Assembly (NCBI GenBank): GCA_021848025.1
Contig: JAJZND010000023.1
Coordinates: 1-45,379, forward strand
Source: Microcaldota archaeon
Lineage (GTDB): Archaea > Micrarchaeota > Micrarchaeia > Micrarchaeales > CABMGC01
Reading direction: 5' to 3'
Length of the DNA stretch: 45,379 nucleotides
The position numbers and the translations under genes are program-made. Positions 1 to 7,656 of this stretch are shown here, piece by piece. Under the pieces are notes generated by a model. The model searched no databases, had not been told where the DNA came from, and saw only the letters and a list, made by a program, of their open reading frames with translations. The stretch's first letter is position 1; the number at the start of each line of letters is the position of its first letter.

Positions 1-16
1 ATCAGGAGCTGAAACC

Positions 17-26
17 TTTTTATAAG
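17..26 (+). promoter_or_regulatory. TATA box of tRNA-Thr
   Basis: TTTTTATAAG lies about 33 nt (centre) upstream of the mature tRNA 5' end, as expected for an archaeal TATA box driving a tRNA with a short leader. A second AT stretch at 41-50 is too close to act. Confidence 0.5.
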
Positions 27-54
27 TTAGGCGTTATCTTCTATAAATAAGCCT

Positions 55-126
55 GCCTCGGTAGCTCAGTGGTAGAGCGCTAGTTTTGTAAACTAGAAGT
101 CGAGGGTTCGATCCCCTCTCGGGGCT
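55..126 (+). tRNA. tRNA-Thr (anticodon TGT)
   Basis: The cloverleaf folds completely: acceptor GCCTCGG (55-61) with TCGGGGC (119-125), D arm 64-78, anticodon stem CTAGT/ACTAG (80-84/92-96), a 7-nt loop with TGT at 87-89, and T arm GAGGG/CCCTC (102-106/114-118). The discriminator is T126, as in other archaeal tRNA-Thr. There is no intron and CCA is not encoded. Its last 13 bases recur at 1593-1605, which suggests use as an integration site. Confidence 0.96.
114..126 (+). repeat. Left copy of 13-bp direct repeat (tRNA 3' end, att-like)
   Basis: CCCTCTCGGGGCT at the 3' end of tRNA-Thr is repeated exactly at 1593-1605. Elements that insert into tRNA genes leave this arrangement: an intact tRNA on one side and a copy of its 3' end on the other. 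Only a toxin-antitoxin pair lies between. No integrase is present, so the element, if real, is a remnant. Confidence 0.55.
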
Positions 127-171
127 TTTATCTTAATGTTGAATCTTTTCTTAAGGTATGGCTAATTATCA

Positions 172-846
172 CTACGACTTGATCCATTCTTCTATGACTT
201 CTCTTATCTCTTTGAAGCGCGGCAGTGGCTTAAAAACCAGATTAGCCAGCTCCTTTTCGAATATTCTGTCCTTTTCATTCAATGCGGCTTTGAAATCCGC
301 CAACAAAAAGTTTTTTCCCATATATTTCAGCTTTTTGTCGGAAAGTTCTTTTCTGAACTTAACCTTCTTTTCTTTTATCAGGTAGTAAAGATCGTATGCG
401 TCACGCGCCTTATTTCTGCTCATTATCGCCCTTACCTTCTCTGCTGCAACTTCATCCAGATTCATGCCCATTAGTATCCGTACCGGAAGCTGATATTCCT
501 GTAGGTCGAGTTTTATGGGAATCGTTTCGATTAGTACATTCTCTCTTTTGCTTATCTCAACATAAACCACACATCTGCTATTTTGGTTGGAATACAAAGG
601 TCCATGTGCCATTATCTTGAACGAAAATGATCTTTCGTCATTGCTTTCTATCCTCGCTTCATTTGCTACTCCCAGCAGGCTTAGCCTCTTTGAAACTTTC
701 TCTAAAATCCCGCTGCTGAACTTAGAAACTGCAGTAAAGTCAAGATCTTCGGAAAAGCGTGGCAACCCGTTGAAAAGCCACAGATACGTGCCTCCTTTGA
801 AAACCAGATGTTCATCATAAAGCGCATTCAGCACAAGAGCCTGCAC
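172..846 (-). CDS. AbiEii-type nucleotidyltransferase toxin
   Basis: Predicted toxin half of an AbiEi/AbiEii (type IV-like) toxin-antitoxin pair. The nucleotidyltransferase core is visible: FKGGTYLW at 16-23, then R30-x-S32-x-DLDF (34-37), and a C-terminal block with AEKVRAIMSRNKARDAYDLYYL. Family members are thought to transfer nucleotides to RNA targets (family knowledge). The only standard start in frame is GTG at 846, but the frame stays open upstream and encodes 18 residues ending PWQQEKHY (847-900) that resemble the family's conserved N-terminal segment. The real protein probably starts further upstream, near a non-standard ATT at 916-918, or is made by frameshifting. It follows the presumed antitoxin gene and would overlap it. 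Confidence 0.8.
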   Translation of the reverse strand: MQALVLNALYDEHLVFKGGTYLWLFNGLPRFSEDLDFTAVSKFSSGILEKVSKRLSLLGVANEARIESNDERSFSFKIMAHGPLYSNQNSRCVVYVEISKRENVLIETIPIKLDLQEYQLPVRILMGMNLDEVAAEKVRAIMSRNKARDAYDLYYLIKEKKVKFRKELSDKKLKYMGKNFLLADFKAALNEKDRIFEKELANLVFKPLPRFKEIREVIEEWIKS

Positions 847-899
847 ATAGTGCTTTTCCTGCTGCCATGGCCTTAGCCCTCTAAGCCCGGCTATTTCAT

Positions 900-1499
900 T
901 TAGAGTGCTTTTGTCAATGATCCAACCACCCTGATAATATTGCGGCTTCCGTAGCCCTTATACATATTTGCAAGCTCAAACAGCCTTTTTTTGTTTATCT
1001 TGCTTGAATATTCGCTTAACTTTTCATCTGCATAAGTTCCTAGGTATATGCCGTCAATAAAAGCCTTTTCTGGCTCTGCTACGAACGCATAACTCTGCCC
1101 CCTCTCTACTCTTTTGTATCCATAAAATAAAGGAGGAGGTATCTTATGATAAATTATGCCAAGCTTCTTCAATTTTATTGAATTTACAGTGGTTACGCAT
1201 TCTAGCCCTTTTGTAACCTGCTGGATTATCCCATGAAACAGCAAAGCCGAATCTAGAGAGATGTAAACAGGACTTATTAGTTGCGAAGCTATTGCAAAAT
1301 CGTCATCGATCAGCGCGAGCTTGCCACGCACAAGCCTTCTTGCGAGACCTTTATTGACCAGTCTCGCAGCGTAGACAGCACCGACATTTTTCGGCTTGCC
1401 CAAAATATTAGCTATCTCTGCGGGCGTTATTACTGCTTTTCCTGCACTTATGGCAAATTCCTTTAGAGAGTAAAGAGAATTCTTTTTTATCATTCCCAT
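900..1499 (-). CDS. AbiEi-type antitoxin / autoregulator
   Basis: A 199-residue protein with an N-terminal winged-helix segment (about 8-60, including ITPAEIANILG and AVYAARLVNKGLARRL), followed by the AbiEi C-terminal region with SPVYISLDSALLFHGI and AEPEKAFIDGIYLG. AbiEi proteins counteract AbiEii and repress their own promoter by binding inverted repeats (family knowledge). It starts at ATG 1499; an alternative ATG lies at 1493. A 16-bp perfect palindrome abuts the start codon. It lies immediately upstream of the AbiEii-like gene on the same strand. Confidence 0.8.
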   Translation of the reverse strand: MGMIKKNSLYSLKEFAISAGKAVITPAEIANILGKPKNVGAVYAARLVNKGLARRLVRGKLALIDDDFAIASQLISPVYISLDSALLFHGIIQQVTKGLECVTTVNSIKLKKLGIIYHKIPPPLFYGYKRVERGQSYAFVAEPEKAFIDGIYLGTYADEKLSEYSSKINKKRLFELANMYKGYGSRNIIRVVGSLTKAL

Positions 1500-1515
1500 A
1501 TAACTAATTAGTTAT
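1500..1515. promoter_or_regulatory. 16-bp perfect palindrome, likely antitoxin operator
   Basis: ATAACTAATTAGTTAT reads identically on both strands and touches the antitoxin start codon at 1499. The position fits a repressor site for the AbiEi-like protein. This role is inferred from family behaviour. Confidence 0.5.
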
Positions 1516-1592
1516 TATGAAGTGATAGAAATAAAAATCTATGCTTGTGCATCGTTGTATATCGTCGGCGAGGCGATTAGTTTAGAGGTATG

Positions 1593-1605
1593 CCCTCTCG
1601 GGGCT
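1593..1605 (+). repeat. Right copy of 13-bp direct repeat (att-like tRNA fragment)
   Basis: An exact copy of the tRNA-Thr 3' end at 114-126. The preceding bases (GAGGTATG) could be a decayed T arm. It marks the far boundary of a possible 1.5-kb inserted island carrying the AbiE-like pair. Confidence 0.55.
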
Positions 1606-1710
1606 ATTAGTGTAATTGATCCAATCCCGCATGAGAGTTATATATTTTGATAAAGAGTTGATATCCCACGGATAGAAGTGTGGGAAACTGGCCTTTATTC
1701 TAATGTCAGG
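1606..1710. other. Intergenic stretch with one short hairpin
   Basis: No gene is visible. The only structure is CCCAC (1665-1669) pairing with GTGGG (1680-1684) around a 10-nt loop, preceded by an AT-rich TTATATATTTT (1639-1649) that could be a plus-strand TATA box. Confidence 0.3.
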
Positions 1711-1959
1711 CTACCTCTTCAGTTTATTCATCTCCTTAAACATCTTCGGGTTGATTACGTAGCCGTTCACTGGTTGATCCTTGTGTAGTAAATCCATGGT
1801 TCCTTCAAATCCACCGAAATCCATCTCTGTTTTCTGTGATCTTAGACCACTCCTGTTAAGGAATTCGACAAACTCACGCGGTGTTGCATTATTTGGATTG
1901 GCATTGAAGATCAGCGTATCGGCACCGAAGCCTTGGCAGAGGCAATTCACGTGGCACAT
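1711..1959 (-). CDS. Small hypothetical protein (82 aa)
   Basis: Not recognised. The product has two early cysteines (MCHVNCLCQG) and a polar body with FNANPNNATPREFVEFLN and ends in a basic KEMNKLKR tail. Composition looks protein-like, but no TATA box is well placed upstream and it could be a decayed fragment. Its start region lies against the promoter of the plus-strand membrane protein. No membrane segment or catalytic motif is visible. Confidence 0.35.
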   Translation of the reverse strand: MCHVNCLCQGFGADTLIFNANPNNATPREFVEFLNRSGLRSQKTEMDFGGFEGTMDLLHKDQPVNGYVINPKMFKEMNKLKR

Positions 1960-1960
1960 G

Positions 1961-1970
1961 CTTATATAGT
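1961..1970 (+). promoter_or_regulatory. TATA box for the membrane protein at 1990
   Basis: CTTATATAGT is centred about 24 nt upstream of ATG 1990. This argues for a nearly leaderless transcript and against the in-frame ATGs at 1933 and 1972. Confidence 0.45.
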
Positions 1971-1989
1971 CATGCTCTGTAATACCTTC

Positions 1990-2484
1990 ATGGCCAGCAA
2001 GAGGCTCAAGAAATATGGCTTGGAGGGCGCAGCCAAGATGCTCATTATCGTTGGCTTCCTTCTTTTACTAATTTCCTGGATTGCAGGAACTTATTATTTC
2101 GGTTTGGTGGGCAAGCCTGCGCTATTCATAGTTCCGCTTGCATTTACGTGCGTTCTGGCCGTTCTGCTTCTTGTAATAAAGTACAGGTACGCGTTATTTG
2201 AGAAATACCCTTATCTAATGAACCTTCCTTCCCTATTCTACCGCATCAAGGAGAGGAAAGGCAAAGACAACCAGAGCATTGCGTTCAGCATGATCTTCAC
2301 GGTGCATGCGCTGGTGATAGCTTTTCTTGGGCTCCTAAGCCTTGTCTTGACAATAAGCGTAGGCTCCAGCATCAAGGGCAGCTCCGCCTCGCCTTTCCTG
2401 TACACCTATTTTGCGATAATCGCTATCCTGATTTTGTCTGTGCTGCTTCAGTACCGCAGGATTTATATCCGTTTTGCAAAGTGA
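1990..2484 (+). CDS. Predicted four-helix membrane protein
   Basis: An unrecognised integral membrane protein of 164 residues starting MASKRLKKYG. Hydrophobic segments include MLIIVGFLLLLISWIAGTYY, ALFIVPLAFTCVLAVLLLVI, a third near FTVHALVIAFLGLLSLVLTI and a fourth near YFAIIAILILSVLL. A basic loop (FYRIKERKGKDN) lies between the second and third. The start at 1990 is chosen because a TATA box sits about 24 nt upstream; the frame is open to an earlier ATG at 1933. No catalytic residues or family motif are seen. Confidence 0.6.
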   Translation: MASKRLKKYGLEGAAKMLIIVGFLLLLISWIAGTYYFGLVGKPALFIVPLAFTCVLAVLLLVIKYRYALFEKYPYLMNLPSLFYRIKERKGKDNQSIAFSMIFTVHALVIAFLGLLSLVLTISVGSSIKGSSASPFLYTYFAIIAILILSVLLQYRRIYIRFAK

Positions 2485-2614
2485 ATTCTTCCTGGTTCGG
2501 TTCCAAGAGACTAATCTCTTGTCTGCCTCTCTATCCTGCCGCATTTAAAAATCGCAAAACCTCAAAATTACACTACGTTTAAATCACTTGCCTGCCTAAC
2601 CTATCTGTGGTATC

Positions 2615-2881
2615 ATGGCTATACTTGCAAATTCGATCATTTCCGAGCTTATACTGCTGGCAGGCATACTGCTGCTTATTTTTATAATCTTCAAGCTGGG
2701 CAAGTTTATAATAGGTCTGATAATCAACATCATACTGGGCTTCATAGCAATCTTCCTTCTGAATGCGATCTTCGGGCTTGGCATACCCTGGAACCTGCCG
2801 GTCATAGTGATAACTGCACTCGGTGGAATGGTGGGCGTTGCGATAATAGTAATCCTCGACCTGATCGGCATAGTTCTGTGA
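2615..2881 (+). CDS. BofA-like small membrane protein
   Basis: An 88-residue, almost wholly hydrophobic protein with three likely membrane segments. The layout matches the SigmaK-processing inhibitor BofA family (Pfam PF07441): a first helix, a second with GLIINIILGFIAIFLLNAIFG, a short polar turn (LGIPWNLP), and a glycine-rich last helix with ALGGMVGVAIIVIL. Bacterial BofA regulates an intramembrane protease in sporulation, a process absent here, so the archaeal role is unknown. A TATA-like GTTTAAATC (2577-2585) precedes ATG 2615. Confidence 0.65.
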   Translation: MAILANSIISELILLAGILLLIFIIFKLGKFIIGLIINIILGFIAIFLLNAIFGLGIPWNLPVIVITALGGMVGVAIIVILDLIGIVL

Positions 2882-2955
2882 ATCTGCTATTCCACTATTC
2901 CGAATAGGGAAGAAAGCCTTAAAAATGCGGGGATGCGAAAAATAGTGGCGACATT

Positions 2956-3444
2956 GTGGGTTCCGTACTTGGCAGGATACTTAGCAGTCCATCCCATTCT
3001 TTCTACAGGAGAAAGAGAAGGGAAAGGATATTCAGCATCGCACGCAGCGCAGCCTCAAGATTCCTTATGCACCTGAGCAATAAATACGTGGCTTTTGCAT
3101 TCATAGCGGCAATACTCATAGGCAGCTATTTCATAAAGCCGTTTCTCTGGACTTACATCTTCACTGCTCTGATAACCTACTTTGCAGCGACCCTCTTTAT
3201 AAGATATTCGCTCGCAAAGGGCCTCTTCCAGGTAAGGCATGTAGGTAAAGCGCACGTGGCTGAAGGCCACGCGTATCTTGCGTTTATAATGGTAATAATA
3301 CTCTCAACATTATTCAGCAATCTTCTGGCAGGCTATATAGTTGAATTGACCGTTCTGCATGCGCAGGACAAGCTGGCCATAGTGCTGGTGCAAACAATAG
3401 CCATACTCGCGCTTCTCCTGATAGACATGAAGTTTGAATTCTAG
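2956..3444 (+). CDS. Hypothetical membrane protein (162 aa)
   Basis: Not recognised. A basic N-terminus (YRRKRRER) is followed by four likely membrane helices: AFAFIAAILIGSYFI, TYIFTALITYFAATLFI, YLAFIMVIILSTLFSNLLAG and LAIVLVQTIAILALLLI. The basic first segment suggests a cytoplasmic N-terminus. It starts at GTG 2956; CTTAAAAAT about 30 nt upstream could be the TATA box. It converges on the MazG-like gene. Confidence 0.55.
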   Translation: MGSVLGRILSSPSHSFYRRKRRERIFSIARSAASRFLMHLSNKYVAFAFIAAILIGSYFIKPFLWTYIFTALITYFAATLFIRYSLAKGLFQVRHVGKAHVAEGHAYLAFIMVIILSTLFSNLLAGYIVELTVLHAQDKLAIVLVQTIAILALLLIDMKFEF

Positions 3445-3448
3445 CCGC

Positions 3449-3769
3449 TTACCTGTTGTCTCCTCTGCCTCCTAGCTTTCCGCGCTCTTTCCTGCTTCTC
3501 AGTTTTTCAAGATTGTATGCTGCAGCATCGTCAAGCTCTATGTCAAACTCGGTGCAGATCTGCGAGAGATACCATAGTATATCGCCAACCTCGCCTTTTA
3601 TCTCGTCTTTGCTTACTTCTGCGTTATCCCTTGCTATCTTCTTTATCTTGTTAAGCAGCTCTCCAACCTCGCCTGCCAGTCCCATAGACGGATAAAAGAA
3701 GCGTCCTTCCAGCCTGTCCGGGTAGATTGCGGTTGCCTTAGCGCCTTTCTGATATTCTGAAAAGTCCAT
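3449..3769 (-). CDS. MazG-like nucleoside triphosphate pyrophosphohydrolase
   Basis: A 106-residue all-alpha NTP pyrophosphohydrolase of the MazG/RS21-C6 superfamily. The metal-binding acidic motifs are intact: GLAGEVGELLNKIKK (about 30-44) and EVGDILWYLSQI (about 60-71), the usual EExxE...ExxD pattern. The enzyme cleaves NTPs or dNTPs to NMP and PPi, typically for house-cleaning of damaged nucleotides; the substrate cannot be read from sequence. It is a single-domain form, shorter than E. coli MazG. It starts at ATG 3769. Confidence 0.88.
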   Translation of the reverse strand: MDFSEYQKGAKATAIYPDRLEGRFFYPSMGLAGEVGELLNKIKKIARDNAEVSKDEIKGEVGDILWYLSQICTEFDIELDDAAAYNLEKLRSRKERGKLGGRGDNR

Positions 3770-3884
3770 AATAACACCATAATCATTTAGAAATAATTTT
3801 GCCGACTAAGCATTAACTGTCTAGATCTAAAGGCATTTTAAACTTACTAAAAGTAGGAACAAGAGATCCAAGACTCTGCCGCAT

Positions 3885-4181
3885 TTACCTGAGCGCTAGT
3901 ACGCTTCTATGCGGTGTGTGCTTCTTGCTCGGCTGTGTGCGCTCCCGCTGCTGCCTTGTAGGTATTGGCTTATAGTACAGCTTTGCCTGCGCTATTGTGG
4001 AAACTGCAAGGACTGTATCTACCATGTCTTCAAATTCCCGCTCATCCATCTCGCGTTCCTGCCCTACAACCATCTTCAACGCGTCCGCATATCTGCTTCT
4101 GTATTCTTCATAGCCTTTCTGGTCAAGTCCGATCCCCTGGAGCGTATGTCTGTTCACAAGCTCCTTAACCCATTCTCTCAT
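3885..4181 (-). CDS. Hypothetical helical protein (98 aa)
   Basis: Not recognised. The protein begins MREWVKELVNRHTLQGIG, is rich in charged helix (YEEYRSRYADALKMVVG, EREMDEREFEDMVDTVL) and ends in a basic, proline-containing tail. The frame opens at 4304, but the ATG at 4181 is preferred because TTATTAAAT lies about 35-40 nt upstream and the earlier part looks non-coding. It could be a small nucleic-acid-associated protein, but nothing proves that. Confidence 0.5.
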   Translation of the reverse strand: MREWVKELVNRHTLQGIGLDQKGYEEYRSRYADALKMVVGQEREMDEREFEDMVDTVLAVSTIAQAKLYYKPIPTRQQRERTQPSKKHTPHRSVLALR

Positions 4182-4316
4182 ACTGCTCGCCTGTAATTTA
4201 TTACAACTACTCCATTTAATAATCCTTGCGCAGCGGAGAGGTAGCAGAATGCGCAGATCTACACTTCCGTAGCAAAAAAGGAAGGCTTTTAGTAATTCAT
4301 GCACTATGGGTTCATC

Positions 4317-4391
4317 ATGCCTAAAGGAAAAAAGAAAAAGAAATTGGAAAAAGAGCTTGAGGAATATTTCCTACACGGGAATGGAGATTAG
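4317..4391 (+). CDS. Possible 24-residue basic micropeptide
   Basis: An open frame ATG-TAG encodes MPKGKKKKKLEKELEEYFL plus five more residues. The lysine-rich start and amphipathic acidic helix look deliberate. It ends one base before the convergent sufS stop. No strong promoter or ribosome site is evident, so it may be chance. Confidence 0.25.
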   Translation: MPKGKKKKKLEKELEEYFLHGNGD

Positions 4392-5651
4392 CTAACCTCT
4401 TTTAAGCATGCGTTTTACCTTTGCTACCGCCTCTGCAGCCTTGTCTACATCGCTTTCCGTATTGTAAAGGTAGAAACTCATCCTCGCTACTGCAGGCTCG
4501 CCTATTACCTGTGTGACCAGCGGCATAGCGCAATGGTGGCCGGCCCGTATCGCAACGCCTTCGCTGTCGAATATAGAAGCGACGTCATGCGGATGTACGC
4601 CGCTTATATTAAATGAAATAACGCCTGCCTTGTTGGATTCATTCACGTTCTCAAGCCTCTCCCCGTATATCTCAACGCCTTCCATCTCTTCGAATCTAGA
4701 AAGAGCGTACTTTGTCATGGCAACCTCATGCCTCCTTATCCTTTCAATACCTGTCTTTTCAATATAATCCACAGCGGCTCCAAGGCCTATTCCGCCTTCT
4801 ATGTTCGGCGTTCCAGCCTCGAATTTCCATGGAAGTTCGTTCCATGTGCAAGAGTCGAACCTTACGCTCCTTATCATGTCGCCTCCTCCAAGGACGGGTT
4901 CGGTGCCTTCAAGCAGAGACTCCTTTCCGTAGAGCACCCCTATTCCCGCAGGGCCGAGCATCTTGTGGCTCGAAAAGGCGTAGAAATCAGCGCCAATACT
5001 CTCCATATCAACCTTCATGTGCGGCACTGCCTGGGCTCCGTCTACCAGCACAACTGCCCCGTGCTCGTGCGCAAGCCTAGCCATCTCCTTCGCGTCATTT
5101 ATCGTGCCGAGCACATTCGAGACGTGGGAGAAAGCTACCAGTTTTGGCCCATGCTCAAGCTTCTCCTTATAGTCTTCCATATCGATTGAGAGATTTGGCT
5201 TGGATAGCCCTGCATACTCTACCTTCGCATTCTTCTTCTTAGCAAGCATCTGCCATGGAACTATGTTGCTGTGATGCTCCATCTGCGTAGTAAGTATAAT
5301 GTCGCCCTGCGAGATGTTCTGGTCGGCCCATGAGAGCGCAACAAGGTTTATTGCTTCTGTGGTATTCCTGCAGTATATTATGTTCCTGTAAGAGCCTCCA
5401 TTAATAAGCCTCGCAATCTTCTCTTTTGATCCGGTATATTCGTCTGTAGATCTCACCGAAATCTCGTAGAGACCTCTATGTATGTTTGCATTGTAATTCC
5501 TGTAGTATTCTTCTATCTTGCCTATAACCTGCACAGGCTTCTGTGAGGTAGCCGCGCTGTCAAGATAGACCAGCGGCTTTCCGTTCCTCGTCTTTGTCTG
5601 CAAGATGGGGAAATCCCTCCTTATCTCTTCTACATCAAAGTCCTGCTCCAA
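4392..5651 (-). CDS. sufS: Cysteine desulfurase SufS
   Basis: A PLP enzyme that removes sulfur from cysteine and passes it as a persulfide to the SUF scaffold. The 419-residue length matches group II desulfurases. Visible residues: the PLP lysine in FSSHKMLGPAG (K230), the aspartate of LVDGAQ (about 204), and the catalytic cysteine in RAGHHCAMPL (C374). It is the last gene of the minus-strand suf operon, 13 nt after sufC. No SufE or SufU partner is encoded nearby, so sulfur may be transferred directly to SufB or via an unlinked protein. Confidence 0.95.
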   Translation of the reverse strand: MEQDFDVEEIRRDFPILQTKTRNGKPLVYLDSAATSQKPVQVIGKIEEYYRNYNANIHRGLYEISVRSTDEYTGSKEKIARLINGGSYRNIIYCRNTTEAINLVALSWADQNISQGDIILTTQMEHHSNIVPWQMLAKKKNAKVEYAGLSKPNLSIDMEDYKEKLEHGPKLVAFSHVSNVLGTINDAKEMARLAHEHGAVVLVDGAQAVPHMKVDMESIGADFYAFSSHKMLGPAGIGVLYGKESLLEGTEPVLGGGDMIRSVRFDSCTWNELPWKFEAGTPNIEGGIGLGAAVDYIEKTGIERIRRHEVAMTKYALSRFEEMEGVEIYGERLENVNESNKAGVISFNISGVHPHDVASIFDSEGVAIRAGHHCAMPLVTQVIGEPAVARMSFYLYNTESDVDKAAEAVAKVKRMLKRG

Positions 5652-5664
5652 AATAGCACACCAT

Positions 5665-6390
5665 CTAGATGTTATAGCCTTTTTCCTCTACTTCACGAAT
5701 CAGGTCCCTGCCCCCCTCCTTTACCATTATTCCATCCTTCATTACATGTATAACGTCAGGATTCATATAATTGATTATCCTGCTGTAGTGGGTTATAAGT
5801 ATGGCTCCCATGCCATGCATCTTCATCAAAGCGTTCACATTCTCAGCTACTATTTTAACCGCATCAACATCCAAACCCGAATCCGGTTCGTCAAGGATAG
5901 CTATCTTTGGCTTAAGCACAGCCATCTGGAGTATCTCTGCCTTCTTCTTTTCTCCGCCGGAGAATCCAAAGTTAAGTGATCTCCCTATCAGGTCCTCCTT
6001 CAGAGCGAGCTTCTCGGCATTTTCTTTTATCTCCTGCATAAACTCCTTGAACGAAGGCCTGCTTCCTGTTATCGCACCCTTGGCAGTATTAAGGAAGCTC
6101 ACAAGCCCCAATCCTTCTATCTCCGTAGGCGACTGGAATTCAAGGAAGAGGCCAAGCTTGGCTCTCTCATTGGGCTTAAGCCCTAAGATGCTCTTTCCAT
6201 CTGCCAGTATCTCCCCTCCGATTACCTTGGGCTGCGGGTGGCCCATGATCGTCTTTGCAAGCGTTGTCTTTCCGGAGCCGTTAGGCCCCATTATAACATG
6301 AAGTTCGCCTTGATTCACCTTCAGGTTCACTCCCTTCACTACCTCTTTTTCCTCTATCGAAACTCTAAGATCTTTCAGTTCCAGTTTCAT
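5665..6390 (-). CDS. sufC: Fe-S assembly ATPase SufC
   Basis: An ABC-type ATPase that binds SufB/SufD and drives the conformational change for cluster assembly; it is cytoplasmic, not a transporter. Seen in 241 residues: Walker A GPNGSGKT (35-42), Q-loop in FLEFQSP, signature FSGGEKKKAE (about 143-152), Walker B IAILDEPD (163-170) and switch histidine H200 in ILITHYS. It sits 4 nt after sufD and 13 nt before sufS, so translation is probably coupled. Confidence 0.96.
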   Translation of the reverse strand: MKLELKDLRVSIEEKEVVKGVNLKVNQGELHVIMGPNGSGKTTLAKTIMGHPQPKVIGGEILADGKSILGLKPNERAKLGLFLEFQSPTEIEGLGLVSFLNTAKGAITGSRPSFKEFMQEIKENAEKLALKEDLIGRSLNFGFSGGEKKKAEILQMAVLKPKIAILDEPDSGLDVDAVKIVAENVNALMKMHGMGAILITHYSRIINYMNPDVIHVMKDGIMVKEGGRDLIREVEEKGYNI

Positions 6391-6394
6391 TCCA

Positions 6395-7633
6395 TTACCT
6401 ACTTGTGCTTACGGGCATCCATATTCCTTTTGAGCTAAGCTCAGGCAGGGAGCCGAATTCTCGCCCTTCTATCCTGCCAAGTACTATCGATGAAGCCAGC
6501 TCCAGTGCGAAAGGCTCACTAATGTTCATCATGTACTTCATGGCAAATGCGCTTATGAAGAGCTTTCGCGCTTCATCTTCAGGTATGCCTCTCGAATTCA
6601 GATAAAAAAGCGCCTCTTTGTCGATTGGCGATGTAGCTGCGCTATGGGTTGCAGAGACTTCGTCGCTGTAGTCTATCTTCATGTCAGGCAGCGCGTCTAT
6701 GTGCGCATTTTCGCTGGCAAGAATGCCCCTCTGCGTTATCTTCGACTTCGCTCCCCTTGTCCATTTGTTTATGTCTGCAAAGCCTTTCAGAATGCATAGG
6801 GAATTGCCATCGAGCACCGCCCCTGATTCCAGAAGCGCCTGGCTTCTTGGTTTTGAATTGGCGATATATGTGTTTATGTCAAACTTCTGGTCTCCTGAGC
6901 CGTAAACGATCTCATTGACATGTATCCTGCTTCCGTCGCCGTTGGATGAGAGGATGTTTATTGCCTTGGTTTCTATGGCGCCGTTATAGATAAAGTTCAT
7001 GCTAAGCTTAGAATCATCCAGTGCCTCTCCTTTAATCAGGCTGACAACCTTCGTGTGCTCGTTCTCGTTATGCAGTATGCTTATCTCAACATTGCTACCT
7101 TCCATCGTGCGCACTTCATGCAGCGGAGCCATTATCGATCCGCTCTTTGCAACCGATGCATAATACTCGAAGAGGTTAAGCGCCCCTTTTTCCTTAACAT
7201 TAATGCTTACCTGAATAGGCATGTCGCAGTCATTCACGAAAAGAATCTTGAGCTTGTTTGCTCCACCGCCAGGCGCATTTATGAGTATGGACCTGCGTGC
7301 ATTTGCGTTTATGTAAGCAGCAAGCCTCGTCCCCTCGCTCATATCCTCAGACGCCTTTCCGTTCACTATTTCTGGCTTCGTTATTACTATAGAGCCGGAA
7401 TTGCTCTTGCATAAAGCGCACGAGATCACGGCATCAAACCTTATCTTCAGCTTCTCCTCAATCGAAGAGGCAAATTCCTCTATCCTCCTTGCATTATCCT
7501 GCGTCTCTTCCACAAAATAAGGTGCGTCGGGCAGTACTACAGGCACGCTGTGCTTCTTGTAAAGCTCATCCATTTCCTGAGGTACTGAAAAGTACTTCTC
7601 AACCGCAATCTTCCTGTTTCCATGATCTTCCAA
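6395..7633 (-). CDS. sufD: Fe-S scaffold subunit SufD
   Basis: The second beta-helix scaffold subunit, which pairs with SufB. The C-terminal family core is clear: SATHSAATSPIDKEALFYLN with H330 at the position of the functionally important E. coli SufD His360, followed by SRGIPEDEARKLFI. The length of 412 is usual. Overall it diverges from SufB (no equivalent of the SufB core cysteine), which supports the D assignment. It starts at ATG 7633, 23 nt after sufB. Having separate B and D copies is the full set; many archaea keep only one SufB-like subunit plus SufC. Confidence 0.9.
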   Translation of the reverse strand: MEDHGNRKIAVEKYFSVPQEMDELYKKHSVPVVLPDAPYFVEETQDNARRIEEFASSIEEKLKIRFDAVISCALCKSNSGSIVITKPEIVNGKASEDMSEGTRLAAYINANARRSILINAPGGGANKLKILFVNDCDMPIQVSINVKEKGALNLFEYYASVAKSGSIMAPLHEVRTMEGSNVEISILHNENEHTKVVSLIKGEALDDSKLSMNFIYNGAIETKAINILSSNGDGSRIHVNEIVYGSGDQKFDINTYIANSKPRSQALLESGAVLDGNSLCILKGFADINKWTRGAKSKITQRGILASENAHIDALPDMKIDYSDEVSATHSAATSPIDKEALFYLNSRGIPEDEARKLFISAFAMKYMMNISEPFALELASSIVLGRIEGREFGSLPELSSKGIWMPVSTSR

Positions 7634-7656
7634 AAAAGCACCTGAATGAAATGCAG

